Of a stretch of DNA of 64,000 bases, positions 17,014 through 26,258 are shown in pieces. Origin of the DNA: Stieleria mannarensis (GTDB taxonomy: Bacteria > Planctomycetota > Planctomycetia > Pirellulales > Pirellulaceae); the NCBI RefSeq assembly GCF_014154935.1, contig NZ_JACEHH010000009.1:155047-219046 (forward strand). The letters are read 5' to 3'. The notes under the pieces were generated by a model that searched no databases, was not told where the DNA came from, and was given only the letters and a program-made list of their open reading frames with translations. Every line of letters begins with the position of its first letter. The stretch's first letter is position 1. The translations under genes and the position numbers were made by a program.

Positions 17014-18249
17014 ACCGTCTTATTCGTCGATGATGAACCGCAAGCGTTGCGTCAGCTGGAGCGCCAGCTGATCGCGGAAGATGTCGATTGGGAATGCGAT
17101 TTCGCGACCAGCGGCGAAGAGGCGATCGCGATGATGGCCGCATCGAAATTTGATGCCGTCGTCACCGACATGCGAATGCCGGGCATGGACGGCGCCGCGT
17201 TGCTGAACTATGTCAGCAAGAAGCATCCCAACATGGTTCGGATCGTGTTGTCAAAACCGTCCGATCGCGATGCGGTGCTGCGATCGATCGTGTCGATGCA
17301 CCAGTTTCTGCCCAAACCCTGCGACGCGACCGAGCTGCGAACGACGATCGACCGCGCCTGCTCGCTTCGAGATGTGCTGGTTTCCGATTCGTTGCAGCGT
17401 TTGGTCGGCGGGCTATCCCGGCTGCCGAGTGTTCCGTCGGTGTATCGAGAGCTGACCGCCGAACTCCGCAACGAAGACGCATCGATCTCCTCGATCGGCA
17501 AGATCGTCGCCAAAGACGCCGTGATGACGGCAAAGGTTTTGCAGCTGGTCAACTCGGCGATCTTTTGTTTGAGTCACCATATTTCCGATCCGGTCAAAGC
17601 CGTTTCGTTGCTGGGCGCTTCGACGCTCAAGTCACTCGTCCTGGCGATCGGTATCTTCCAAGAATTCGAAGCGTTGGGCGTCAACGGGTTCTCCGCCGAA
17701 GTCTTGATGCAACACTGCTTGCGCGTTTCCCGGATGACCAAGCTGATCGGCCAACATGAACGGCTTGATTCGCAAGCGGTCGAAGACGCCATCACCGCGG
17801 CCACGCTGCACGACATCGGCAAACTGGTCCTGCATTCGATCGACCCCAAAACCTGTGCCCAGGCGGCACTGAAAGCCGAAATCGACGACATCCCCTTGTG
17901 GCAGGCCGAGCGTCAGGTCTTCGGCGCCGACCACGCCGCCATCGGGGCCTATCTGCTAAGCGTCTGGGGGCTGCCCCAGACGATCATCGAAATCGTCGCC
18001 CTGCATCACACGCCGACCAAGGCGTTCGAGATTTCGTTCTCCCCACTGACCGCCGTGGTCGCATCGAACTATCTCAGCCGTTGCGGCAGCCACCTGCCGC
18101 TGCCCTCGCCCGACGAGGAACTCGTCCGCTATTTCGAGATGGTCGTCTGCGGCGAAAAACTGGAAACCTGGCACAACCTTTGTTCCGGCGTGACCAAGCG
18201 GAACAACGCCAATTCCAAAGCACCGCTGCCGCAAGACGTCAGCCTGTAA
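17011..18249 (+). CDS. response regulator with HDOD output domain
   Basis: 412 residues. The REC domain (1-120) has the acidic pair in FVDDEP, the phospho-acceptor Asp at about 53 in VVTDMRMPGMDG, and the conserved Lys in FLPKPC. An HDOD domain follows (about 130-335), with LSRLPSVPSVYRELT, AKVLQLVNSAIFCLSHHISD and TAATLHDIGKLVL. HDOD proteins are signalling outputs related to HD domains, usually without shown phosphodiesterase activity. It is cytoplasmic. The orphan histidine kinase at 13582-14457 is a possible partner, by proximity only. Confidence 0.9.
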   Translation: MTVLFVDDEPQALRQLERQLIAEDVDWECDFATSGEEAIAMMAASKFDAVVTDMRMPGMDGAALLNYVSKKHPNMVRIVLSKPSDRDAVLRSIVSMHQFLPKPCDATELRTTIDRACSLRDVLVSDSLQRLVGGLSRLPSVPSVYRELTAELRNEDASISSIGKIVAKDAVMTAKVLQLVNSAIFCLSHHISDPVKAVSLLGASTLKSLVLAIGIFQEFEALGVNGFSAEVLMQHCLRVSRMTKLIGQHERLDSQAVEDAITAATLHDIGKLVLHSIDPKTCAQAALKAEIDDIPLWQAERQVFGADHAAIGAYLLSVWGLPQTIIEIVALHHTPTKAFEISFSPLTAVVASNYLSRCGSHLPLPSPDEELVRYFEMVVCGEKLETWHNLCSGVTKRNNANSKAPLPQDVSL

Positions 18250-18270
18250 GGCTCCCCAATTAGATTCTCT

Positions 18271-18316
18271 CTCTCTGGGAGAGACGGCGTTTGCGCAGCA
18301 AGCAAACGCCAGAGAG
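18271..18316. repeat. family E palindrome, possible bidirectional terminator
   Basis: The outer arms CTCTCT/AGAGAG enclose a perfect inner stem GGCGTTTGC (18286-18294) / GCAAACGCC (18302-18310). It sits between the convergent REC-HDOD and transglutaminase genes. A related copy is at 40846-40879. Confidence 0.75.
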
Positions 18317-18411
18317 GGCCCGTGTTGAAAATTCGCCACCGGCGTCGTGGCACGAATCGGATCGATTGAATCAATCGTGAAGCGGAACTCGTCAACGGCT
18401 TGTTGATTGAA

Positions 18412-20928
18412 TCAGCCGTTTCGGGCTTGAATCTGCGCTTCGACATCCGCCGTCAACTCCGTCAGTGCGTCCTGCAGATGCCGCTCGTGGCCGATCTCGC
18501 TTTGTCCGTATCGGCAGCGTTGGAAGGCATCGGTCAGCAATCGCAACTGCGGGAACCGTGGGCCCACACGCTGCAATAATTCGTACGGGGTCTCATCCGC
18601 CCGGCGTATGACTCCGACGCGTCCAAGTTGATTCAACGTTTCGGCGTAAAACGGCAATTGTGGCTGTCCCACCAGCGCATCGCCTGGCGACCGGGCGCGT
18701 CGTGGCAGGCGAAAACGCAAACGCATCAATCGCATCAGCAATGCGATGGCGACGATCGCCGCCGCGACGCCGAGCAACAAGCGTCCGATCGATCGCATCG
18801 GCAACGGAACATCGTCGGCCACCACGCGGCCGTCACGGATCTGCGAGAGCGTGCCCCGCAGGGAATTCCACATCCGTTGATACGAACTTTGCACCTCGCG
18901 CAAACCGGTCACTTGCACCAGGTCGTCGCTCTGACGCTCCGCATCCATCTCGACGACATAGTCTTCCCAAACATTGTTGGCCAGATTCAACAGCCCATCG
19001 ACGCCCTCCGGGTTGCCATCATCGAGTGCACTTTCGGCAGGCGTCGGATCCAGTCGCATCCAGTAGCGATCCGACTCGCGCTGCCCGCCCAGATCGGCGT
19101 CGGGCGGAATCTGGTCTCGCTCGATCAACGCTTCGACCCACGCATGGGCGTGCAATTGCCGGGCGATGTAATACTTGCCGATCGTGTTGTATTCTTCGGT
19201 TCGATAGCCCACGACCACGCGGCAGGGGATGCCGACGCTTCGCAGCATCAATGCGAGTGCCGAAGCGAAGTATTGGCAATGCCCGCGACGATCGACCGAC
19301 AGAAACTGTTCGACCGGATCGACATCGGGGATCGGTGTGGCATTCAGGTTCAAGGTGTAGGAAAACGCGGGGTCGGTTCTCAAAAACTGCTCCATCGCCA
19401 CCGCGGCACGAAAAAGGTTGCTGTCCGCGACGGAGGAATCGTCCAGAATTTGAGCGGCCAATCGGGTCGCCGTCGGCACACTGTCACGATCGATGCGCAA
19501 CAAATCGCTGACGTAGTCCTGTCGCGGTCGTTGCGTCCGGCGTCCGAAGCGGCGCTGCCAAGTCAACTCGTACGGCGTGATCATTCGTTCCGCTTCACTC
19601 GCCCGCGCGATCCATCGCGTCTGCACGCCGTCACGAAACGCATAGGTGCCGAATTCGTAGGTCAATCGCGGAAACGGCGGCTCGGAGGCCTCGCGGGCGA
19701 GCGTCCAACGGTCGATCGCATGGACGACGTCCAGCGATTCACCAACCTGATGAAACGGCGCGATGGCAAACAGCGCCGGTCGACTCATCGCTTCGCAGGT
19801 GACTTTGGCGTGGACGCGATCAAAGGGGCCCCGTTCGGATGGCTTACCGGAGCGATACGGCGGGGGAATCCGACCGCGCCGGCTGATCGAACCCTGGTCG
19901 GTCGACACCCACTTTGCGATCGGACGGTTCGAGGAATAATCCACCTGGTACGTTTCCAGCACTTTTCCACGCAGATACAAACTGTCGTTGATCAAATAAG
20001 GCTGGCCGGTCGTCTGGTCGGTCAACTTGACCCTCACCGCCGGATCAGAGTTCTGCATCACCTGGCCGAGTTGTTCCATCCGGATTTCGTCATCAAAGCC
20101 GACCATCGCGGGACCGCCGAGGGCCGATCGGGACGGTTGGACGCGTCTGGGCAGGACAAAGAAAAACGCCGCTGCGATCAAAAACACCGCCGGTGACAAT
20201 ACGACCAGGGCGTAACGTGACCACGGCCCGGCCGCCCAATGAATCGAGATCACCGACTCCGGTGATGACGTCGCCACAAGTTCGTTGCGTGGCGGGGTGT
20301 CCTCCCTCACTCCGATCACGAACCGGATCAAACGCCCCAGCCGCGTTTTTGGCGGCGGGGCGACCGGGTGGTCCAACGTCACATCGATGCTTTCCATCAA
20401 CGTCACCAGCCCCAACAAGCTGAGCGCGCTTCCGCCGACAACGGCGATCGGAATCATCCACAACCCGAAGCCGATCGCGTCGTTAAAAATCGCCGCGACG
20501 ACCAATTCCAACAAACAAAACACCGCCAACTGTTCCAGAATCCGCCGCGACTTGCGCTGCATCATCAATACGCCTTGAACCAACACCAACAACAGCGCGA
20601 CGGACACCATCTGCGGTTCCCCACGCTGCTGCAGCCCCCAAAAATCTTGAACGCAATACACCGCCGCACCGGCCATGGCCAAGTAGGCTCCGATCGGCGG
20701 CAATTCAAACACCCGCAACCAATCGACGAAGACGAATCCGACGATGGCCGCGAACACGGCCAACAACGCGATGCTGTCGGTGCCTTGGCCGCTGGTCAGC
20801 ACCAATCCGCCGGCGGCCGACAGCAACGCAAACTGAAACGCCAAACGCGTCCGCACGGTCGGCACCGCAAGCAACTCGCGGCGGATGGACGCGGGCAACT
20901 CCGTGCCGTCACCACTAGCCATCGACAT
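18412..20928 (-). CDS. transglutaminase-like membrane protein (TgpA type)
   Basis: 838 residues from the ATG at 20928 (MSMASGDGTE), which has GGAGG 6 bases upstream and overlaps the DUF58 stop by 14 bases. The N-terminal third has a cluster of about six membrane segments (about 30-175), with another at about 240-260. The periplasmic transglutaminase-like domain shows the catalytic Cys in RRGHCQYFASALALMLRSVG, His in QLHAHAWVEAL and Asp in WMRLDPTP. A further membrane segment follows near VPLPMRSIGRLLLGVAAAIV, and then a cytoplasmic tail. These proteins typically work with a DUF58 protein and a MoxR ATPase. The exact substrate is unknown. Confidence 0.92.
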   Translation of the reverse strand: MSMASGDGTELPASIRRELLAVPTVRTRLAFQFALLSAAGGLVLTSGQGTDSIALLAVFAAIVGFVFVDWLRVFELPPIGAYLAMAGAAVYCVQDFWGLQQRGEPQMVSVALLLVLVQGVLMMQRKSRRILEQLAVFCLLELVVAAIFNDAIGFGLWMIPIAVVGGSALSLLGLVTLMESIDVTLDHPVAPPPKTRLGRLIRFVIGVREDTPPRNELVATSSPESVISIHWAAGPWSRYALVVLSPAVFLIAAAFFFVLPRRVQPSRSALGGPAMVGFDDEIRMEQLGQVMQNSDPAVRVKLTDQTTGQPYLINDSLYLRGKVLETYQVDYSSNRPIAKWVSTDQGSISRRGRIPPPYRSGKPSERGPFDRVHAKVTCEAMSRPALFAIAPFHQVGESLDVVHAIDRWTLAREASEPPFPRLTYEFGTYAFRDGVQTRWIARASEAERMITPYELTWQRRFGRRTQRPRQDYVSDLLRIDRDSVPTATRLAAQILDDSSVADSNLFRAAVAMEQFLRTDPAFSYTLNLNATPIPDVDPVEQFLSVDRRGHCQYFASALALMLRSVGIPCRVVVGYRTEEYNTIGKYYIARQLHAHAWVEALIERDQIPPDADLGGQRESDRYWMRLDPTPAESALDDGNPEGVDGLLNLANNVWEDYVVEMDAERQSDDLVQVTGLREVQSSYQRMWNSLRGTLSQIRDGRVVADDVPLPMRSIGRLLLGVAAAIVAIALLMRLMRLRFRLPRRARSPGDALVGQPQLPFYAETLNQLGRVGVIRRADETPYELLQRVGPRFPQLRLLTDAFQRCRYGQSEIGHERHLQDALTELTADVEAQIQARNG

Positions 20929-22264
20929 TTGCCGCCTCCCCGCTGACGCTGCGCGGCACGTCACCGTCGATCGACAAGTAACGCCCGACCGCCGGCGAGT
21001 GCACATCGATCCAAGCCAACCGTGAGCGTTGATCGAAATAACGCCACACCGACAGTGCCTTGTCCAGGGCCGGGGCGGCGGATCGGCGCTGTGTCACATC
21101 GCTGAATCGCCGCCCGCTGACCACGACCAAATCATAGGAATTCAGCTGCGACGCCTCCTGGGCAACGGCTCGGGCCAGCGGATCGTTCCGCAATTCATTC
21201 AGACGGACCGGTTTTGTGATCGCCAGACGCTCCAACAGCGACGTGACGTCCGCCCCGGCCGACATCAGCACGCCACAGTGACTCGATGAACCCAAGGCGT
21301 ACGCATCGGCAACCAACAACGCCATCGAACTTGTCGTCGACGCCAATTCGTTGAGCATCGTCGCGGCCGCCTCCAAGACCCGTTCTTCACCGCCGCGTGT
21401 GCGATCGCTTGTGACCGCATCGACGATGAAACACAGTTGATGCCGGTTGCGTTGTTCAAATTGCCTCACCGCCGGCTCTCCGATCCGCGCCGTCGTTCGC
21501 CAGTGAATGTGCTTGACATGATCCCCCGACTGCCAGGGCCGCAACCCAAAGAACTCGCCGTCATCGTTGCTTCCGCCGCTGGACCGGTGACCGTCACCGC
21601 CGCGTCGCGGTGGCAACATCGCCGTCCATCCGCGACGCAGGGTCAGCAACCGCGGGTAAACCCACAGTGACTCGGTCGTCTCCGGTCCCATTCGTTCGCA
21701 ATTCATAAATCCGAATGGAAAGGTCGTGGACGCGACGACGGGGCCCAAGGCATAACGGCCACGGTGATTGAACCGGCAGATGACCGACGTGCTGCGCGTC
21801 TGACGCGGCGGGACATGGCCCAGACTGGCGACCAGCGTGGCGATCACCCCGCCGGGATGTTTCTCATCCAGCGGTCTCGTCGCTTGACCCGTCGCGTCAC
21901 GCGTCGGTCGGCCCATCGCCGCACCGGTGTCGCCGGCATCAGCGGCCATCACCGGGTCTTCGATCCGCACGCACCACAGCGGGCTCCATCGCCCGGAATT
22001 TCGCACGTCATAGCGTACCGTCGTCGGTGTGCCGGCAAACGCACCGGTGACCTTATGGCGACGAAGACCGGCTCGGAAAATCACATGCCGTCCGCTGCGC
22101 CACTGCAACAGCACCACGCTGACCAACAATCCCGCCAGCACCAATAGCAGGTTGAACCCGCGGAGTGCCCCGCCGATCATCGCGAACAATGCGACGAACA
22201 GCACATGGAACCCCAATCGCGTGATGCGGTAACGAAACAGCGGTTGGGGTCGATTTGTCGCCAT
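20915..22264 (-). CDS. DUF58 domain membrane protein
   Basis: 449 residues. Two N-terminal membrane segments (about 17-35 and 38-55) precede a periplasmic-like beta region and the DUF58 core, whose signature is clear: EFFGLRPWQSGDHVKHIHW followed by RTTARIGEPAVRQFE. The C-terminal part is VWA-like (LCFIVDAVTSD, SYDLVVVSGRRFSD). The gene overlaps the transglutaminase gene by 14 bases, so the two are translationally coupled. A MoxR ATPase normally precedes this pair, but the next gene upstream is divergent and unrelated, so the ATPase must be encoded elsewhere if used. Confidence 0.9.
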   Translation of the reverse strand: MATNRPQPLFRYRITRLGFHVLFVALFAMIGGALRGFNLLLVLAGLLVSVVLLQWRSGRHVIFRAGLRRHKVTGAFAGTPTTVRYDVRNSGRWSPLWCVRIEDPVMAADAGDTGAAMGRPTRDATGQATRPLDEKHPGGVIATLVASLGHVPPRQTRSTSVICRFNHRGRYALGPVVASTTFPFGFMNCERMGPETTESLWVYPRLLTLRRGWTAMLPPRRGGDGHRSSGGSNDDGEFFGLRPWQSGDHVKHIHWRTTARIGEPAVRQFEQRNRHQLCFIVDAVTSDRTRGGEERVLEAAATMLNELASTTSSMALLVADAYALGSSSHCGVLMSAGADVTSLLERLAITKPVRLNELRNDPLARAVAQEASQLNSYDLVVVSGRRFSDVTQRRSAAPALDKALSVWRYFDQRSRLAWIDVHSPAVGRYLSIDGDVPRSVSGEAANVDG

Positions 22265-22352
22265 CAGGCCTGTTGGAGCAAAGGTTTTTCGAAGGCTATA
22301 GTATCACGACCTGTCGATCGACGACCACTCCCAACCATTGGAACGCCCCCGA

Positions 22353-23558
22353 ATGCCCCGTCGCGCCGTACCAATCGACTTCGTCGTCATCGGTGCCGGG
22401 ATCGTGGGGCTGGCCACCGCCCGACGTCTGCTGCAGCGATTTCCGGATTGCTCGGTGCTGGTCGTCGAATCGGAATCCGATGTCGCCGCACACCAAAGCG
22501 GCCACAATTCCGGGGTCCTGCATTCGGGGATCTACTACAAACCCGGATCGATCCGCGCGAGCACGTGTCGCAGCGGCAAAGCGGCGATGGAGGCTTTTTG
22601 TGACGAGCACCAAATTCCCTGGGACCGCTGTGGCAAAGTCATCGTGGCGACCGATCAGGCCGAACTGCAATCGTTGCAGCGGATCGCCGAGCGAGGCCGC
22701 GAGAACGACGTCGCGTTGGAGCGTCTCGATAGCGACCAACTGAGGGAATTGGAGCCCAACGCGGCGGGGATCGCCGCCCTGCACGTGCCCGAAACAGGCA
22801 TCGTCGACTTTCGCGTGGTGTGCCGAAAGCTGGCCGAGTGCATCCGTCGCGCCGGCGGCCGGATCATTTTCGACACCCGCATCGTCGCGATCGATGCGAC
22901 GCCTCGATCGATTCGGTTGACCGCCGCCGACGGCCAGGTGTTTGAATCAGCCATGATGATCAATTGCGGCGGATTGCAATGCGACCGGATCGCCGCCATG
23001 GCCGGTGTTTCGCCGCAGATTCGGATTGTCCCGTTTCGCGGCGAGTACTACGAATTGGCACCGGGCCGCGAGACGCTGGTGCGAAATCTGATCTATCCCG
23101 TGCCGGATCCGTCGTTTCCGTTCCTGGGTGTGCACTTCACGCGGATGATCGACGGGGGTGTCGAATGCGGCCCCAACGCCGTCCTGGCGCTCGCCCGAGA
23201 AGGTTACGATTGGAAAACGATCCGCTTGAAAGACCTGTCACAGACGCTCGGGTTTGGCGGCTTTCGAAAACTGGCGCTGCGACATTGGAAAACCGGGCTG
23301 GGGGAGATGCATCGCTCGCTCAGCAAAGCCGCCTTCGTCGCCGCCCTGCAAAAACTGATGCCCTGTTTGACCGCATCCGATTTGGTTCGGGGACGGGCCG
23401 GAGTTCGCGCCCAAGCGGTCTCGCCCGACGGCCAGTTGGTCGACGACTTTTTGTTTCAGCGCAGTGACGCCGCCGTACACGTTTTAAACGCGCCGTCACC
23501 GGCCGCGACGGCGTCGTTGGCGATCGCACAATCCATCGTTGACCAGGTCGAGCGTTAG
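22353..23558 (+). CDS. lhgO: L-2-hydroxyglutarate oxidase / dehydrogenase
   Basis: 401 residues from the ATG at 22353. This FAD-dependent oxidoreductase of the DAO superfamily has a dinucleotide loop DFVVIGAGIVGLATARRL near the N-terminus. It also has the LhgO-typical run HQSGHNSGVLHSGIYYKPGS. The C-terminal part has the usual GVHFTRMIDGGVECGPNAVL and GRAGVRAQAV segments. The enzyme oxidises L-2-hydroxyglutarate to 2-oxoglutarate, a metabolite-repair reaction often linked to the membrane quinone pool. An ABC transporter ATPase gene starts 3 bases after its stop, so they are one operon. Confidence 0.92.
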   Translation: MPRRAVPIDFVVIGAGIVGLATARRLLQRFPDCSVLVVESESDVAAHQSGHNSGVLHSGIYYKPGSIRASTCRSGKAAMEAFCDEHQIPWDRCGKVIVATDQAELQSLQRIAERGRENDVALERLDSDQLRELEPNAAGIAALHVPETGIVDFRVVCRKLAECIRRAGGRIIFDTRIVAIDATPRSIRLTAADGQVFESAMMINCGGLQCDRIAAMAGVSPQIRIVPFRGEYYELAPGRETLVRNLIYPVPDPSFPFLGVHFTRMIDGGVECGPNAVLALAREGYDWKTIRLKDLSQTLGFGGFRKLALRHWKTGLGEMHRSLSKAAFVAALQKLMPCLTASDLVRGRAGVRAQAVSPDGQLVDDFLFQRSDAAVHVLNAPSPAATASLAIAQSIVDQVER

Positions 23559-23561
23559 AAC

Positions 23562-24374
23562 GTGAACGAGCCTGTCCCTGACGACCGCCCCGCCGCCGCC
23601 TCGATTCATTGCCGAGCCGTCACGGTCCGGTTCGCCCCGCAAGCGGTCGCCGTCGATCGCGTCGATTTAGATGTCTCAAGCGGAGAGATCGTCGCGTTGA
23701 TCGGACCGAGCGGATGCGGAAAAACGACGCTGTTGCGGGCAATCGCCGGGCTGCAACCGGTCACCGGCGGCCAAGTCGAACTCGATCCGGCCGCCATCGC
23801 TGACGAAGGACAGATCGGATTCGTTTTTCAACAACCCGGCCTGTTGCCGTGGGCGACGACGCTGCAAAACGTCCTGCTGCCGTTGGAGTTGATCGGGCGG
23901 GGAAGCCGACCACAACGTCGTCTTGCCGCCGAAGCATCCCTGGCGTCGGTGCAGCTGGCCGACGCCACCGACAAACGGCCGCACGAATTGTCCGGCGGCA
24001 TGCAGATGCGGGCATCGATCGCGCGGGCATTGGTCACCCACCCCAGCGTGTTGTTGCTGGACGAACCCTTTGCCGCATTGGACGACATGTTGCGAAACGA
24101 TCTGGGCCGGCTGCTGCTTTCGCTATGGCAACGCCAACGATTCACCGCGGTGATGGTCACCCACAACATCAGCGAGTCGATCCTGCTTTCACATCGCATC
24201 GCCGTGATGCGCGAGGGGGTCTTGGAAACGGTGATCGATAACCCCTTGGCGTGGCCACGCGATCCGACGCAGATGAGAACACCACAGTTCGCAGAATTTT
24301 TCGGCGTCGTCAGCGACTTGCTTCGCGGGCCGGCCGATTCCCCGCAGCCCGAAACCCGCGGCGGTGCGTCATGA
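23562..24374 (+). CDS. ABC transporter ATP-binding protein (NitT/TauT family)
   Basis: 270 residues from a GTG start 3 bases after lhgO. Walker A is IGPSGCGKTTLLRAIAGL, the Q-loop IGFVFQQPGLLPW, the signature ELSGGMQMRASIARAL, Walker B VLLLDEPFAALD and the switch His in MVTHNISESI. The LLPW after the Q-loop and the overall length fit the nitrate/sulfonate/taurine/thiamine-precursor importer group. Its stop overlaps the permease ATG by four bases (ATGA). It acts on the inner face of the membrane. The substrate is not evident. Confidence 0.93.
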   Translation: MNEPVPDDRPAAASIHCRAVTVRFAPQAVAVDRVDLDVSSGEIVALIGPSGCGKTTLLRAIAGLQPVTGGQVELDPAAIADEGQIGFVFQQPGLLPWATTLQNVLLPLELIGRGSRPQRRLAAEASLASVQLADATDKRPHELSGGMQMRASIARALVTHPSVLLLDEPFAALDDMLRNDLGRLLLSLWQRQRFTAVMVTHNISESILLSHRIAVMREGVLETVIDNPLAWPRDPTQMRTPQFAEFFGVVSDLLRGPADSPQPETRGGAS

Positions 24375-25186
24375 GCGACTCCGATCCACGCTCACCGGCA
24401 AGCCGCGTGGTTGATGCGGCGCGGCACTGGGGACCGGCCGTCATCGTCGCCCTGGTCGCCTTGGCGACGTGGCAACTGGTCGCTTGGGGGTTCCAGATGC
24501 CATCGGCGTTGCTGCCCGAACCGGCCGAGGTTTGGCAGGCGGCGCTGGAACACCGAATCGAATTGTTGAAGGCCTTGTACGCGACCGGCTTGGCCGCCGC
24601 GGCAGGATTGCTTGCCGCGATCGGACTCGGGTCACTGATCAGCGTTGGGTTTTCACAATCGCGGCGTGTCCGTTTGGCGCTGTTTCCCTACGTGATCTTT
24701 TTGCAAACCGTTCCCATCGTCGCGATCGCACCGTTGTTGATCATCTGGAGCGGCTACCAGTTTCGCACGGTGGTCATCGTGACCGTGATCGTCTGTCTGT
24801 TCCCGATCGTCAACAGTGTGACCGCAGGGCTGATGGCGATCGACCGGCAATGGTCCGACCTGTTTGTGCTGTACGGGGCCGGACGATCCCAAAAACTCGC
24901 AAGGCTACAGATCCCCGCCGCGGTGCCCTACCTGGTCCTGGGCGCGAAAACCAGCAGCGGACTGGCGGTGATCGGGGCGATCGTCGCCGAATTTTTCGTC
25001 GGCAACGGCACCGACTATGACGGCCTGGGCACCCTGATGACCCATTGGCAAGGTTTCGTCAAAACCGATGCCCTGATCGCCGCGGTGTTCGCATCGACGC
25101 TGCTGGGGCTGTTCCTGTTCGGACTGGTCCACCTGGTCTCACGCACCCTGCTGCGCCGCTGGATCGACGTGGGAGAGGCGCGTTGA
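24371..25186 (+). CDS. ABC transporter permease (NitT/TauT family)
   Basis: 271 residues from the ATG at 24371, overlapping the ATPase stop. Six hydrophobic segments are visible, the first in GPAVIVALVALATWQLVAWG. The cytoplasmic EAA-type loop reads RLQIPAAVPYLVLGAKTSSG, which contacts the ATPase. No substrate-binding protein follows: the next gene is on the other strand, beyond a family D repeat. The binding protein must be elsewhere, or the system is incomplete. Confidence 0.92.
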   Translation: MSDSDPRSPASRVVDAARHWGPAVIVALVALATWQLVAWGFQMPSALLPEPAEVWQAALEHRIELLKALYATGLAAAAGLLAAIGLGSLISVGFSQSRRVRLALFPYVIFLQTVPIVAIAPLLIIWSGYQFRTVVIVTVIVCLFPIVNSVTAGLMAIDRQWSDLFVLYGAGRSQKLARLQIPAAVPYLVLGAKTSSGLAVIGAIVAEFFVGNGTDYDGLGTLMTHWQGFVKTDALIAAVFASTLLGLFLFGLVHLVSRTLLRRWIDVGEAR

Positions 25187-25245
25187 TGGGGCCATGACCG
25201 AATTCACGCTCGCCTGGCTGAGGTCGTGCGGTTTTCAGAAATTCA

Positions 25246-25334
25246 CCCTCCCTGGCAGGGAGGGTCGAGCGTAGTGAGGGGAGGGGCGACCGATGGTGTT
25301 TGAGTGCCTTCGAGCCACAGGCAACCCTCCCCGC
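25246..25334. repeat. family D repeat
   Basis: The unit begins CCCTCCCTGGCAGGGAGGGT and continues with a gagcgtag-gaggggagg stretch and a conserved CGAGCCACA near the end. It runs up to the stop of the WecB/TagA gene. Related copies are at 40930-41057 (reverse), 59462-59557 and partly 59807-59895. Confidence 0.8.
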
Positions 25335-26141
25335 TCAACCGAAAAACCACTCGCGTTTCGGCGGTCGGCCTTGCGATTGTTGACGATGCATCCAGCCAAG
25401 TTTTTGAAAGGCCAGTCGCGTCAAGAACGCGGGGTTGGTCGTCAGATAACGTTTGGCCAACCGTCTCGGTTCGTGAGCCAGTCGAAACAACCATTCCAGC
25501 CCATGGCGTTGCATCCACGGCGGCGCTTGGGCCAGCATGCCGGCGTGAAACGCAAACGCGGCACCGACGGCAATCAACGGCATATTCAAACGAGACCGCA
25601 TTTCATAGGCGAACACCTCCTGCCGTGGACAGCCGAGTCCGACGAAACAGATACCGGCGCCGCTGGAGTTGATTTCCTCGGCCAACGCGTCGCGCTCCGA
25701 AGGTGACAACGTGCGAAACCGACTGGCCCGCGTGCCGGCGATCTGCAATTCCGGAAACTGGTCTCGCAGCGAATCGGCAAACCGCGTCAACACCTCGTCA
25801 GTCGATCCGAACAGAAACACCCCAATCGCTTGTTGTGCCGCGGCGCGGCAAAGCTTCAGTGTCAAATCGGGGCCGTACACGCGATCGGTCAACCCGCAAC
25901 CGTGCAACAGATTCAACGCCCATCGAACCGGTTGGCCGTCGGGGCAAACCAGGTCGAATTGATTCAATCGATACCGGTGCTCCGGATCACCCACCCCGGT
26001 CATCACACCATGAACGGCCAGCGCCGTGACCGACATCGGCCGCCGCCCGACCGCGGCAGCGATCACTTTGTCGATCGCCGACTCGTAATCGATCGCGTCG
26101 ACCCCGATGCCCAGAACGTTTCGTTTCCCCAGATCGATCAC
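25335..26141 (-). CDS. WecB/TagA/CpsF-family glycosyltransferase
   Basis: 268 residues, typical for GT26. Family motifs: SVTALAVHGVMTG, LVCPDGQPVRWAL, VYGPDLTLKLC, VFLFGSTDEVL, CFVGLGCPRQEVFAYE, and the C-terminal WLFRLAHEPRRLAKRYL. The family transfers UDP-linked amino sugars (for example N-acetylmannosamine) to a lipid-linked acceptor on the cytoplasmic face of the membrane. It is the last gene of a minus-strand group with a deacetylase and an initiating sugar transferase, which fits a surface polysaccharide pathway. The exact sugar is unknown. Confidence 0.92.
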   Translation of the reverse strand: MIDLGKRNVLGIGVDAIDYESAIDKVIAAAVGRRPMSVTALAVHGVMTGVGDPEHRYRLNQFDLVCPDGQPVRWALNLLHGCGLTDRVYGPDLTLKLCRAAAQQAIGVFLFGSTDEVLTRFADSLRDQFPELQIAGTRASRFRTLSPSERDALAEEINSSGAGICFVGLGCPRQEVFAYEMRSRLNMPLIAVGAAFAFHAGMLAQAPPWMQRHGLEWLFRLAHEPRRLAKRYLTTNPAFLTRLAFQKLGWMHRQQSQGRPPKREWFFG

Positions 26142-26195
26142 GATGGTATTAGATTGAATGTCAGACAGAAATAGGGGTACGAAAGGGTGATAAGC

Positions 26196-26258
26196 GTAGC
26201 TACGCTCGCCAGAGCGTGGGACCCTAGGGGCGATCCACCTTCTGGCGAAGGTAGCTAT
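26196..26258. repeat. family C palindromic repeat
   Basis: Left arm 26196-26220 begins GTAGCTACGCTCGCCAGAGC. Right arm 26232-26258 ends CTTCTGGCGAAGGTAGCTAT. It lies between the WecB/TagA and deacetylase genes, touching the end of the latter. Confidence 0.88.

Noticed and set aside
18628..20196. Plus-strand reading frame of 522 codons
   Set aside because: Antisense to the transglutaminase gene, whose catalytic motifs and membrane segments are clear.
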